Positions 53,333 to 62,466 of a DNA stretch of 64,000 nt are shown one piece after another; the stretch's first letter is position 1, and every line of letters starts with the position of its first letter. The position numbers and the translations under genes were made by a program. The notes under the pieces were generated by a model, which had not been told where the DNA came from, did not search any database, and was given only the letters and a program-made list of their open reading frames with translations. Source of the stretch: Bacteroidales bacterium (GTDB lineage Bacteria; Bacteroidota; Bacteroidia; Bacteroidales; UBA932); contig JAFSOA010000006.1 in NCBI GenBank assembly GCA_017447265.1, positions 62,001-126,000 of the forward strand. The letters run 5' to 3'.

Positions 53333-56122
53333 TTGTTCCACAATAGAATATCAGCCGGAACCTTGTGCCTGGGATTGCTGACCGTCCTGCTCCTGCTTGT
53401 GGCGGGAGGAGTGCCGGTCCGGGCGCAGGAGCCCGATACGCTGGCCCGCATCGCGGTCCGCGATTCGATCCCTGCACGCGATTCGATCCCCGCACGCGAT
53501 TCGCTGGTATTCTCCCGCGACACGCTGGAACTCCAGTATGCGCCGGCGCTCCCCGACTCGACGTCCCGTCCCGCCGACACCCTCGTCATCCAGCCCAAGG
53601 GCATGATTGACCGTCCGGCCTTCTCCACGGCCCGCGACTCCGTGATGGAGGACATCGAGAACAACATCATCTATTATTTCGGCGACGTCACCGCCAAATA
53701 CCAGGACATGGAACTCAAGGCCGACTACATGGCCTACAACACCAAACTCAACGTCGTCTACGCCAAAGGTACGACCGACACCATCACCAACGAGGTGACG
53801 GGGCGCCCCGTGATGACCACCGGCGGCAAAAGCTACGAGATGGACGAGGTGTACTACAACTTCGAGACCCGCAAGGCCCGCATCAAGAACATGGCCACGC
53901 AGCAGAAGGAAGGCAAGCTGGTCGGCGAAAAGCTCAAGATGATGCCCGACCAGTCCATCAACATCGCGGGCGGCAAGTACACGGTCTGCGATGCCGAACA
54001 TCCGCACTACTACCTGAAGATGACCGCGGCCAAGGTCATGACCAAACCCAAGCAGCGCACCATGTTCGGTCCGGCCTACGCCGTGATCGGCGACGTGCCG
54101 ATTCCGTTCATCATCCCCTTCGGCTTCGTCCCTGAGCGGCCCGACCGTGCCAGCGGCATCCTGATCCCGAGCTACGGTGAAGAGAAATCCCGCGGCCTCT
54201 ACCTGCGCGACTTCGGCTATTCCGTGGTCATCGGCGACTACCTCGACCTGGCCCTGACCGGCGACATCTACTCCTACGGTTCGTGGGCGGCCCGCCTGAC
54301 ATCGCGCTACAAGAAACGCTACGCCTTCGACGGTTCCCTGTCCATCAACTACTCCGACGACATCACGGGAGAGCGCGGCACTGACACCTTCAGCGAATCG
54401 AAGAACTTCGGCGTGAACTGGAGCCATTCCCAGGACGCCAAGGCCCGCCCGGGAACCTCCTTCCGCGCCTCGGTCAACTTCTCCAGCCCGTCGAACAACC
54501 GATACAACTCCACCAGCGTGAGCGACGCGCTCCAGAACCAGGCATCCTCCTCGATCTCCTGGTCCAAGACCTGGAGCGGCATCTCGCTCTCGGCCAACCT
54601 CCTGCACAGCCAGAACTCCCGCGACAGCTCCTACAGTTTCACCCTGCCCAACATTACCTTCAACGTCAACCGCTTCTATCCTTTCAAGCGGAAGAACCGC
54701 GTCGGCAAGGAGCGCTTCTACGAGCAGATCTCCTTCAGCTACGGTGCGACCCTGCAGAACAAGGTGGCGTTCAAGGCCAGCGAGTTCGGCTTCAACCGCG
54801 ACATGCTCAACCGGATGCAGAACGGCATGAACCACAATTTCTCCATCGGCCTGCCCGGTTTCACGCTCTTCAAATACCTGCAGTTCACCCCGAGCGTCAG
54901 CTATGGCATGAACTGGTTCTTCCGGGAACAGTCCCGCCGCTACAACCCCGATACCGACAAGGTGGAGACCGTCTGGGGCGACCAGTTCGGCACGTTCGGC
55001 GTCACCCAGACCTATTCGGGCGGCATCTCCATGAACACCCGCATCTACGGTATGTTCCAGTTCGGCAAGCGCAGCAAACTGCAGGCCATCCGGCACATGA
55101 TCACGCCGACCCTGAGCTTCTCCTTCAGCCCGAACCTGGCCACGAAGATGAACGGCTACACCACCTATACTTATACAGACAAGGACGGCGTGGAGCGCAG
55201 CGTGGACTACAACAAATATGCGGGCCAGCTCTATGCCCCGCCGGGCGCCGGGCGCAACGCGTCGCTCTCCTTCGGCTTCGCCAACAACCTCGAGGCCAAG
55301 GTGCTGAAGAACACCGACCCCATGGCCAAGGAGCCCGACAACCCCAAAGACAAATACGAGAAAATCAAGCTGATCGACCAGCTCAACATCAGCGGTTCCT
55401 ACAACTTCCTGGCCGACTCCATGCGCCTGTCGAACATCAACCTGACGGCCAGCACCACGATTTTCGGCAAGCTGGGCATCAACGGCAACATGGCCTTCGA
55501 TCCGTATGCCGTCAACGAGCACGGACAGCGCATCAACAAGCTCAACGTGATCAAGACCGGCATCCCGGCCCGCCTGGTCAATGCCAGCGCATCGCTCTCC
55601 TACTCCATCAACGGCGACGGCAAATACAATGGCAACGACGGCCACAACGACCAGGGACAGGGCGGCGGCACCAAGCGGAGCGGCGAAGACGCCGACTACG
55701 CACGCGTATATTATCATCCGATCACGGGCGAATACATTCCGGGCGGCTGGGTCTACTACCTCAATCCGAACATTCCCTGGTCGCTGAGTTTCAACTACAA
55801 CTACTCGTATTCCCGCTCCTACCAGTTCGCCAACGAGCAGCTCGACATCAAGCACAAGCATGTCCAGACCCTCAGCGTGGCCGGCCAGATCCGTCTCACC
55901 AAGGCCCTGAACATCAACGTCAACACCGGTTTCGACCTGACCCAGATGAAGCTCAGCACCACCCAGATCAGCGCCACCTACGACCTGCACTGCTTCGCCA
56001 TCTCCGTCTCCTGGGTCCCGACCGGCCAGTGGGAAAGCTGGAGTTTCCGCATCGCCGCCAAGGCTTCGGCCCTGAGCGACATCCTTCAGTTCAAGAAATC
56101 CGCGAGTTTTTGGGATAAATAA
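53333..56122 (+). CDS. lptD: LptD-like outer-membrane protein
   Basis: 929 residues. The start appears to be TTG at 53333 (MFHNRISAGT), which keeps a basic residue before the signal helix; no ATG fits better. A short DSIPARDSIPARDS repeat follows, then an OstA/LptA-like beta-jellyroll (~110-270, IENNIIYYFGDVTAKYQDMELKADYM) and a ~600-residue beta-barrel ending in SFWDK. It would insert lipopolysaccharide into the outer leaflet. Divergent from the amidase gene. Confidence 0.88.
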   Translation: MFHNRISAGTLCLGLLTVLLLLVAGGVPVRAQEPDTLARIAVRDSIPARDSIPARDSLVFSRDTLELQYAPALPDSTSRPADTLVIQPKGMIDRPAFSTARDSVMEDIENNIIYYFGDVTAKYQDMELKADYMAYNTKLNVVYAKGTTDTITNEVTGRPVMTTGGKSYEMDEVYYNFETRKARIKNMATQQKEGKLVGEKLKMMPDQSINIAGGKYTVCDAEHPHYYLKMTAAKVMTKPKQRTMFGPAYAVIGDVPIPFIIPFGFVPERPDRASGILIPSYGEEKSRGLYLRDFGYSVVIGDYLDLALTGDIYSYGSWAARLTSRYKKRYAFDGSLSINYSDDITGERGTDTFSESKNFGVNWSHSQDAKARPGTSFRASVNFSSPSNNRYNSTSVSDALQNQASSSISWSKTWSGISLSANLLHSQNSRDSSYSFTLPNITFNVNRFYPFKRKNRVGKERFYEQISFSYGATLQNKVAFKASEFGFNRDMLNRMQNGMNHNFSIGLPGFTLFKYLQFTPSVSYGMNWFFREQSRRYNPDTDKVETVWGDQFGTFGVTQTYSGGISMNTRIYGMFQFGKRSKLQAIRHMITPTLSFSFSPNLATKMNGYTTYTYTDKDGVERSVDYNKYAGQLYAPPGAGRNASLSFGFANNLEAKVLKNTDPMAKEPDNPKDKYEKIKLIDQLNISGSYNFLADSMRLSNINLTASTTIFGKLGINGNMAFDPYAVNEHGQRINKLNVIKTGIPARLVNASASLSYSINGDGKYNGNDGHNDQGQGGGTKRSGEDADYARVYYHPITGEYIPGGWVYYLNPNIPWSLSFNYNYSYSRSYQFANEQLDIKHKHVQTLSVAGQIRLTKALNINVNTGFDLTQMKLSTTQISATYDLHCFAISVSWVPTGQWESWSFRIAAKASALSDILQFKKSASFWDK

Positions 56123-56141
56123 AAAATATTCCCTATCTTTG
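56109..56141 (+). promoter_or_regulatory. Promoter of rho
   Basis: TTTG (56109-56112), 21 bases, TATCTTTG (56134-56141). It overlaps the end of lptD; the leader to the rho ATG is about 50 bases. Confidence 0.7.
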
Positions 56142-56197
56142 TGGTATCAAATCTGACCGGGACGCGAATCCTGCCTTCCGGTTTCCAATCCAACTCG

Positions 56198-57988
56198 ATG
56201 TTAGACATAATTGAATTGAGCAGCAAGAGCCAGGAAGACCTTGTTGCAATCGCCCAAGAACTGAACGTTCGCAAACCGGCTTCGCTGAGCAAAGATGACC
56301 TGATTTATGCCATCCTTGACGAGCAGGCCATCCAGAGCAAGGAATCCCCTGCCAAGCAGCGCCAGCAGCGCAAGAAAGGCGGCAGCAAGAAAGCGGAAGC
56401 CGGCGAAAGCGCCGCACAGGCCGACAGCACCCCCGCACCCGCGGCAGAAGGCACAGAAAATACCGCCAAGCGCAAACGCGGACGTCCCAAGAAGAATGCC
56501 GCCGAGACAGGCGACGGACAGGCCGCTCCCGCCGCCGAGGCTCCGGCCGCCCAGGAAGCCGCACCTGCTCCGGAAACCCCGGAAACGCCGGCCGCCGACA
56601 GCCAGCCGTCCAAGAAAGGTGGCAAGAAACAGCGTCCCCGCATCGAAAAGGCCGAGACCGCTCCGCAGCCTGAAACCCAAGCCGAGGCCCAGCAGCAGCC
56701 GAAACAGCAGCAGAAACAGGCGCAACAACAGCAGCAGCGCAAGCAACAGAATAATCAGAACCAGCAGAATAACGCGCAGAACCAGCCGCAGAGCAATCCG
56801 CAGAATCAGCAGCAAAATCAGCAGCAACAGCAGCCGAAACAGCCCCGCATCGAATTCGAGGGCATCGTCGAAGCGACCGGTGTGCTCGAGATCATGCCCG
56901 ACGGCTACGGTTTCCTGCGCTCCTCCGATTACAATTACCTCAATTCACCGGACGACATCTACGTGTCGCAGAACCAGATCAAGATGTATGCGCTCAAGAC
57001 GGGCGACACCATCCTCGGTGAAATCCGCCCTCCGCGCGAAGGCGACAAGTATTTCCCGCTGGTCAAGGTCAACCGCATCAACGGCCGCTCTCCTGAGTTC
57101 ATCCGCGACCGCGTGCCCTTCGATTTCCTCACGCCCCTCTTCCCGGACGAGAAATTCAACCTTACCGGCCACGGACACAACAGCAACATTTCGGTCCGCG
57201 TGGTGGACCTCTTCACTCCGATCGGAAAAGGCCAGCGCGGTCTGATCGTCGCTCAGCCGAAGACCGGTAAGACCGTGTTGCTCAAGGATATCGCCAATGC
57301 CATCGCCGACAACCATCCGGAAGTATACATGATCGTCCTGCTCATCGACGAGCGTCCGGAAGAGGTCACCGACATGCAGCGCAGCGTCAAGGCGGAAGTC
57401 ATCGCCTCGACCTTCGACGAGCCGGCCGACCACCACGTAAAAGTGGCCAACATGGTGCTGGAAAAAGCAAAACGCCTGGTGGAATGCGGCCACGACGTCG
57501 TGATCCTGCTCGACTCGATCACCCGCCTGGCCCGCGCCTTCAACACCGTGCAGCCCGCTTCCGGCAAGGTGCTCTCCGGCGGTGTGGACGCCAACGCCCT
57601 CCACAAGCCCAAACGTTTCTTCGGTGCCGCCCGCAACATTGAAGGCGGCGGATCGCTCACCATCCTGGCCACGGCCCTCACCGAGACCGGTTCGAAGATG
57701 GACGACGTGATTTTCGAGGAATTCAAGGGTACCGGCAACCTGGAGCTCCAGCTCGACCGCAAGCTCTCCAACCGCCGTATCTTCCCGGCCGTCGACGTGA
57801 CGCTCAGCTCCACCCGCCGCGACGATCTGCTCTACGATCCGGAATATGTCAACCGCATCTGGATCCTGCGCAATCACCTGGCGGACATGACTTCGCTGGA
57901 GGCCATGGAATTCATGAAGAGCCGCCTCGAAAAGACGCGCGACAACGAAGAGTTCCTGATCTCGATGAATGGAGACAAACTAAGTTAA
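56198..57988 (+). CDS. rho: Transcription terminator Rho with long Q/N-rich insertion
   Basis: 596 residues from [12 protein letters not shown]; a longer frame upstream lies in the leader. Rho_N SAP-like domain 1-47, then a large disordered insert (48-216): first Ala/Pro/Lys-rich with an AT-hook-like KRKRGRPKK, then strongly Gln/Asn-rich from about 157 to 216. The cold-shock RNA-binding domain starts near 217 ([25 protein letters not shown]) and the ATPase domain has [11 protein letters not shown]. Gut Bacteroides Rho carries a disordered insert reported to drive condensates; the same is inferred here. Confidence 0.97.
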   Translation: MLDIIELSSKSQEDLVAIAQELNVRKPASLSKDDLIYAILDEQAIQSKESPAKQRQQRKKGGSKKAEAGESAAQADSTPAPAAEGTENTAKRKRGRPKKNAAETGDGQAAPAAEAPAAQEAAPAPETPETPAADSQPSKKGGKKQRPRIEKAETAPQPETQAEAQQQPKQQQKQAQQQQQRKQQNNQNQQNNAQNQPQSNPQNQQQNQQQQQPKQPRIEFEGIVEATGVLEIMPDGYGFLRSSDYNYLNSPDDIYVSQNQIKMYALKTGDTILGEIRPPREGDKYFPLVKVNRINGRSPEFIRDRVPFDFLTPLFPDEKFNLTGHGHNSNISVRVVDLFTPIGKGQRGLIVAQPKTGKTVLLKDIANAIADNHPEVYMIVLLIDERPEEVTDMQRSVKAEVIASTFDEPADHHVKVANMVLEKAKRLVECGHDVVILLDSITRLARAFNTVQPASGKVLSGGVDANALHKPKRFFGAARNIEGGGSLTILATALTETGSKMDDVIFEEFKGTGNLELQLDRKLSNRRIFPAVDVTLSSTRRDDLLYDPEYVNRIWILRNHLADMTSLEAMEFMKSRLEKTRDNEEFLISMNGDKLS

Positions 57989-57994
57989 TTTTAT

Positions 57995-58025
57995 TTTGCA
58001 AGTAGAAAAAAAGTTTCTACATTTG
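57995..58025 (+). promoter_or_regulatory. Promoter of tRNA-Lys
   Basis: TTTG (57995-57998), 19 bases, TACATTTG (58018-58025), 22 bases before the tRNA. Confidence 0.7.
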
Positions 58026-58047
58026 CAGTCCCAAAACAAAGGGACAT

Positions 58048-58120
58048 GCTTCCTTAGCTCAGTTGGTAGAGCACGACACTCTTAATGTTGGGGTCCAGGG
58101 TTCGAGCCCCTGAGGGAGCA
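58048..58120 (+). tRNA. tRNA-Lys (anticodon CTT)
   Basis: 73-base cloverleaf. Acceptor GCTTCCT/AGGGAGC, anticodon stem CGACA/TGTTG with loop CTCTTAA (anticodon CTT, reads AAG), T-loop TTCGAGC. CCA not encoded. Confidence 0.92.
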
Positions 58121-58167
58121 CGCGAAAATGAAAACTCAGCCTAAAGCTGAGTTTTCTTATTTTCGCG
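58121..58167 (+). terminator. Terminator of tRNA-Lys
   Basis: A long hairpin, CGCGAAAAT...AAAACTCAGC pairing with GCTGAGTTTT...ATTTTCGCG. Confidence 0.7.
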
Positions 58168-58365
58168 TGCTCCCTTTGGTCGCATCTTTTCTTCTGGGGC
58201 TCTGCCCCAGACCCCGCGGGCCCTTGGCCCGGCCCGCTAAAGCGGGCTTTATGTTGATGACTCCAATAAATCTATAGCGAGCGTATCTGCGGGTGGTTTT
58301 GGAAGGGGTGGCCATTTTTTCTGGCCGCACATACCAAAACCAGAGCAGAAAAGCGAGCGATTGAT
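58168..58365. repeat. GC-rich hairpin cluster between tRNA-Lys and hydE
   Basis: Three hairpins in tandem: TCTGGGG/CCCCAGA (58194-58212), GGGCCC/GGGCCC-type (about 58220) and AGCCCGC/GCGGGCT (about 58230-58250). The style matches the insertion in repeat copy C. No gene. Confidence 0.5.
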
Positions 58366-58373
58366 TATCTTTG
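58366..58373 (+). promoter_or_regulatory. -7 element of the hydEGF operon
   Basis: TATCTTTG, 18 bases before the presumed TTG start of hydE. Confidence 0.5.
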
Positions 58374-58391
58374 TAAGATAAATGGATTGCT

Positions 58392-59399
58392 TTGAGCCAT
58401 CTTGTTGATATATTACGGGAGCGGAGAACGCTGGATGACCAGGGATTGAAGGCACTGTTGGAAAGTGACGAACGATCCTTGGAGGAAGATCTGTATCGCA
58501 ACGCACGGGAGGTGGCGGTCGAGCAGTTCGGACATATCATCTGGCTGCGCGCCCTGATCGAATGGAGCAACGTCTGCCGCAACGACTGCTTCTACTGCGG
58601 CATCCGGCGCAGCAACACCCGGCTGCCGCGCTACACCCTCTCCCGCGAAGACATCCTTGCCTGCTGCGACAGCGCCTGGAAACTGGGTCTGCGGACTTTC
58701 GTCCTGCAAGGTGGAGAGAATCCGCCCGCCGCACAGGCCCTGGCCGAAACCGTGGCCGAAATGCGCGCTTCCTGGCCCGAAGCAGCCATCACGCTCTCGC
58801 TGGGCGAATTGCCGCAGGAGACCTATGCGCTGTTGCGGCGCAGCGGTGCGAACCGCTACCTGCTGCGCCACGAAAGCGCCAATCCCAGCCACTATGCCCG
58901 CCTGCATCCCGCCCCCATGCAGCTGGAACACCGTCTCGCCTGCCTGCACGAACTGCGGGCACTGGGCTTCCAGACCGGCATGGGCATGATGGTGGGCAGC
59001 CCGTTCCAGACCACCGACGATCTGGTGGCCGACATCCGGCTCATCGAATCCTTCCGTCCCGAGATGATCGGCCTGGGGCCTTTCATCCCCCACCCAGACA
59101 CGCCCCTGGGCAATTACCCCGCCGGCAGCGCCGAACGCACCTTGCGGCTCTACGCCATCCTGCGCCTCATGCTGCCCGGAGCCTGGATCCCCTCCACCAC
59201 AGCCCTGTCCACCCTCCGCCCGGACGGCCGTACCGCCGGCATCCTGGCCGGGGCCAACGTGCTGATGCCCAATTTCACACCGGCCCGACAGCGTGCCGCC
59301 TACGCCCTCTACGAAGGCAAGAACGGCGTCGCCGTCGAAAACGCCGCCATGCTTACACAAATTCTTGAAGAACTAGACACTATCGGATACCATGTATAA
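58392..59399 (+). CDS. hydE: [FeFe]-hydrogenase maturase HydE (radical SAM)
   Basis: 335 residues. The radical-SAM cluster motif is CRNDCFYC (Cys62, Cys66, Cys69). HydE helps build the dithiomethylamine bridge of the H-cluster. The start appears to be TTG at 58392; the nearest ATG upstream is in another frame. It overlaps hydG by 8 bases, and hydE-hydG-hydF form one operon. Confidence 0.94.
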   Translation: MSHLVDILRERRTLDDQGLKALLESDERSLEEDLYRNAREVAVEQFGHIIWLRALIEWSNVCRNDCFYCGIRRSNTRLPRYTLSREDILACCDSAWKLGLRTFVLQGGENPPAAQALAETVAEMRASWPEAAITLSLGELPQETYALLRRSGANRYLLRHESANPSHYARLHPAPMQLEHRLACLHELRALGFQTGMGMMVGSPFQTTDDLVADIRLIESFRPEMIGLGPFIPHPDTPLGNYPAGSAERTLRLYAILRLMLPGAWIPSTTALSTLRPDGRTAGILAGANVLMPNFTPARQRAAYALYEGKNGVAVENAAMLTQILEELDTIGYHV

Positions 59400-60807
59400 T
59401 CCTTTATCTACCCACGCCGACGAATTCATCGACCACGCCGAAGTCCTCGAGACCCTGGCCGAAGCCCGGCGCGAAAGTCAGAACCCGCTGCGCGTCAGCG
59501 AAATCCTGGAAAAAGCCGCCCGGTGCAAGGGCCTCAGCCACCGCGAGGCGGCCATCCTGCTCGACTGCAACGACCCCGTTCTGGAAGAACGGCTCTATGC
59601 GCTGGCCGGCGAGATCAAGCAGCGCTTCTACGGCAACCGCATCGTGCTCTTTGCGCCGCTTTACCTGTCGAACTACTGCATCAACGGCTGCGTCTACTGC
59701 CCTTACCACGCCAAGAACCGCAGCATTCCCCGCAAGAAGCTGACTCAGGAAGAGATCGCGGCCGAGGTGCGCGCACTCATCCACACCGGCCACAAGCGCC
59801 TCGCCGTCGAAGCCGGAGAAGATCCCGTGCACAACCCGCTGGAATATATCCTGGAATCCATTCGTACGATCTATTCCGTCAGCGAGGGCGGCAACAGCAT
59901 CCGCCGCGTGAACGTGAACATCGCCGCCACCGATGTCGAATCGTACCGGAGACTCAAGGCAGCCGGCATCGGCACCTATATCCTGTTTCAGGAAACTTAC
60001 AACCGGCAGCAGTACGAAAGCCTGCATCCCACCGGTCCCAAGAGCAATTATGCCTGGCACACCGAAGCCATGGACCGTGCCCAGGAAGGCGGCTGCGACG
60101 ACGTGGGCGTCGGCGTCCTGTTCGGGCTGGGCGGCTACCGCTACGAGCTTACGGCCCTGCTGATGCATGCCGAGCACCTGGAAGCCCGTTTCGGCGTCGG
60201 CCCGCACACCATCAGCATGCCCCGCATCTGTCCGGCCGATGACGTGTCGCTCGACAGTTTCCCCGACGCGCTGCCCGACGCCATCTTCCGCAAGATCGTG
60301 GCAGTGCTCCGCGTGGCCGTGCCCTATACCGGCATGATTATTTCCACGCGCGAATCGGCCCGGATGCGGGAACAGCTCCTGCACTGCGGTGTCTCTCAGA
60401 TCAGCGGCGGCTCCCGCACCAGCGTGGGCGGCTACACGACCGAAGAGCGCCACGACGAGACGGCGCAGTTCGATGTGTCCGACACGCGTCCGCTCGACGA
60501 CGTGGTGCGCTGGCTGCTGGAGATGGACCACATTCCGAGCTTCTGCACGGCCTGCTACCGCGAAGGCCGCACCGGCGACCGCTTCATGGCACTGTGCAAG
60601 AGCGGCAAGATCAGCCTCTGCTGCACGCCCAATGCGCTGATGACCCTCAAGGAATACCTCATGGACTACGCTTCCCCCGCGACCCGGGCGGCCGGCGAAC
60701 GGCTCATCGCCGCATCGCTGAGCGATATCCCGGAAGGCCGGGTGCGGGAAAAGACCGTCGAGCGTCTGGCCCGCATCGAAGCCGGCGAACGGGATTTCCG
60801 ATTCTAA
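59392..60807 (+). CDS. hydG: [FeFe]-hydrogenase maturase HydG
   Basis: 471 residues. The radical-SAM motif is CINGCVYC (Cys96, Cys100, Cys103); the second cluster site near the C-terminus has CTACYREGRTGDRFMALCKSGKISLCC. HydG splits tyrosine to make the CO and CN ligands of the H-cluster. Translation is probably coupled to hydE. Confidence 0.96.
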   Translation: MYNPLSTHADEFIDHAEVLETLAEARRESQNPLRVSEILEKAARCKGLSHREAAILLDCNDPVLEERLYALAGEIKQRFYGNRIVLFAPLYLSNYCINGCVYCPYHAKNRSIPRKKLTQEEIAAEVRALIHTGHKRLAVEAGEDPVHNPLEYILESIRTIYSVSEGGNSIRRVNVNIAATDVESYRRLKAAGIGTYILFQETYNRQQYESLHPTGPKSNYAWHTEAMDRAQEGGCDDVGVGVLFGLGGYRYELTALLMHAEHLEARFGVGPHTISMPRICPADDVSLDSFPDALPDAIFRKIVAVLRVAVPYTGMIISTRESARMREQLLHCGVSQISGGSRTSVGGYTTEERHDETAQFDVSDTRPLDDVVRWLLEMDHIPSFCTACYREGRTGDRFMALCKSGKISLCCTPNALMTLKEYLMDYASPATRAAGERLIAASLSDIPEGRVREKTVERLARIEAGERDFRF

Positions 60808-60823
60808 AAGCCTGACACGTACT

Positions 60824-62017
60824 ATGGAACGTCTGCACATCGCCTTCTTCGGACCTGCCAATAGCGGCAAGTCGACGCTGGTCAACGCCATCGCCGGACA
60901 GGAGGTGTCGCTGGTCAGCCCCATGCCCGGCACGACGACCGATCCCGTCCGGAAGCCCATCGAACTGCCCGGCCTGGGGCCGTGCGTGCTCATCGACACG
61001 GCGGGCCTTGACGACGACTCCGTCCTCGGCCCCGAACGCCGGCGCCTGACCCTGTCCATTCTGGAAGAGACGGATGTGGCGGTCTACGTGCCGCCGATGT
61101 CCCCAAAAGTGGGACAGCAGCTACAAAATGAGAATGAAATTGCCGTTGATGTCCCCGAATCGGGGACATCGGCGACACCCGTCGTCGTCTACCGGCACGG
61201 GGAGTCCGTCGAATCGCTGCTGCAGCGCATTGCGGCGGCCGTACCGAAACAGAAGGAGCATTTCCTGACCGGTGACCTGGTGACGGCCGGAGACACCGTG
61301 CTGCTGGTCATGCCCCAGGACAGCGAGGCCCCCAAGGGCCGCCTCATCCTGCCGCAAGTCCAGGTCATCCGGGAACTGCTCGACCGCGGTTGCACGCCGC
61401 TCTGCTGCACGCCCGCGTCCCTGCCCGCCGCCCTGGCCAGCCTGCGGACCCTGCCGGCTCTGACCATCACCGACGCGTCGGTATTCCGCGCCGTCAACGA
61501 ACTTTTGCCTCCCGAAGCCCCGCTGACCGCCTTTTCCATTCTGCTGGCCGCCGCCAAAGGCGACATGCAGGTCTTTATCGAAGGCGCCCGGGCCATTGAC
61601 CGTCTCACCGCCCGGTCGCGCGTGCTCATCGCCGAAGCCTGCACGCACGTCCCCGACAACGAAGACATCGGCCGTGTGAAAATCCCGGCCCTGCTACGCC
61701 GCGTAGCTGCGGGTGGCAATTCCGGGCGCGAGCATTTTGTCAGCGAGCGCCTGGAAATGCCAGAGCAGCGGAGCGAAGAAATGCTCACGATCGATATTGC
61801 GGCAGGAAACGATTTCCCGGAGGACCTCACCGGCTATGATCTGATCATCCATTGCGGCGCCTGCATGGCGACGCGGACACGGGTCATGGCACGTACGAGA
61901 AAGGCACTCCTTTCGGGAGTGCCCATCACCAATTATGGCATCGCCCTGGCAAAACTGCAGGGCATGCTCGAAAGAGTCGTTATTCCCGGTTCTCGAACTC
62001 GGAAACAATCTTCTTGA
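60824..62017 (+). CDS. hydF: [FeFe]-hydrogenase maturase HydF, GTPase domain altered
   Basis: 397 residues. G1 GPANSGKS (10-17), G2 TTTDPVRK and G3 DTAGLDDD are present. The region that should hold G4 (NKxD) instead reads PPMSPKVGQQLQNENEIAV and VDVPESGTSATPVVVYRHGES, coded by a palindromic repeat (61096-61170), and no NKxD is seen. After this the dimerisation and cluster domains are intact: EACTHVPDNEDIGRVKIP and IIHCGACMATRTRVM carry the Cys-x-His and His-Cys-x2-Cys cluster ligands. HydF is the scaffold that delivers the 2Fe unit. The end overlaps the hydC-like gene by 38 bases, convergent. Confidence 0.9.
   Translation: MERLHIAFFGPANSGKSTLVNAIAGQEVSLVSPMPGTTTDPVRKPIELPGLGPCVLIDTAGLDDDSVLGPERRRLTLSILEETDVAVYVPPMSPKVGQQLQNENEIAVDVPESGTSATPVVVYRHGESVESLLQRIAAAVPKQKEHFLTGDLVTAGDTVLLVMPQDSEAPKGRLILPQVQVIRELLDRGCTPLCCTPASLPAALASLRTLPALTITDASVFRAVNELLPPEAPLTAFSILLAAAKGDMQVFIEGARAIDRLTARSRVLIAEACTHVPDNEDIGRVKIPALLRRVAAGGNSGREHFVSERLEMPEQRSEEMLTIDIAAGNDFPEDLTGYDLIIHCGACMATRTRVMARTRKALLSGVPITNYGIALAKLQGMLERVVIPGSRTRKQSS
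61096..61170. repeat. Palindromic repeat inside hydF
   Basis: TGTCCC...GGGACA (61098-61116) and a perfect 11-bp inverted repeat GATGTCCCCGA/TCGGGGACATC (61148-61170), with a less GC-rich spacer. It is in frame with hydF. Confidence 0.7.
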
Positions 62018-62465
62018 TGTCCGCCGGATTGAGCCGGCCGTAGACCTTCTCGCCGATCGTGGCCACCGGAGCCAGACCGCAGGCACCCACACAACGCAGG
62101 CAGTCGAGCGAAAACTTGCCGTCGGGCGTGGTCTGACCCACGTCGATGCCCAGCACGCGCTTGAACTCTTCCAGCAGTTTGTCAGCACCCCGCACGTAGC
62201 ATGCGGTTCCCAGGCAGACCGAAATCGGATACTTGCCCTTGGGCGTCATCGTGAAGAACGAATAGAACGTCACCACGCCGTAGACCTTCGAAGCCGGAAT
62301 GCCGAGTTTCGAGGCCACGATGCGCTGCACCGGCTCGGGCAGATAGCCGAGTTTCGACTGGCATTCATGGAGGATGGCGATCAGTTCACCGGGATCGTTA
62401 TTGAATTGTTCGCAGACCTCCTCCACCTGGCGGACGGCCTCGCAGGATAATTTCATCTCACTCAT
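61980..62465 (-). CDS. NuoE/HydC-like [2Fe-2S] hydrogenase subunit
   Basis: 161 residues, thioredoxin-like ferredoxin of the NuoE family. Cluster ligands are Cys84 and Cys89 (CLGTAC) and Cys125 and Cys129 (CVGAC). Together with a NuoF-like subunit (not in this window) it would link NAD(P)H to the hydrogenase. It starts one base after the hydA stop, so it is the next gene in the same operon. Confidence 0.93.
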   Translation of the reverse strand: MSEMKLSCEAVRQVEEVCEQFNNDPGELIAILHECQSKLGYLPEPVQRIVASKLGIPASKVYGVVTFYSFFTMTPKGKYPISVCLGTACYVRGADKLLEEFKRVLGIDVGQTTPDGKFSLDCLRCVGACGLAPVATIGEKVYGRLNPADIKKIVSEFENRE

Positions 62466-62466
62466 A

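Noticed and set aside
53351-55990. 879-codon minus-strand frame
   Set aside because: Antisense shadow of the LptD-like gene.
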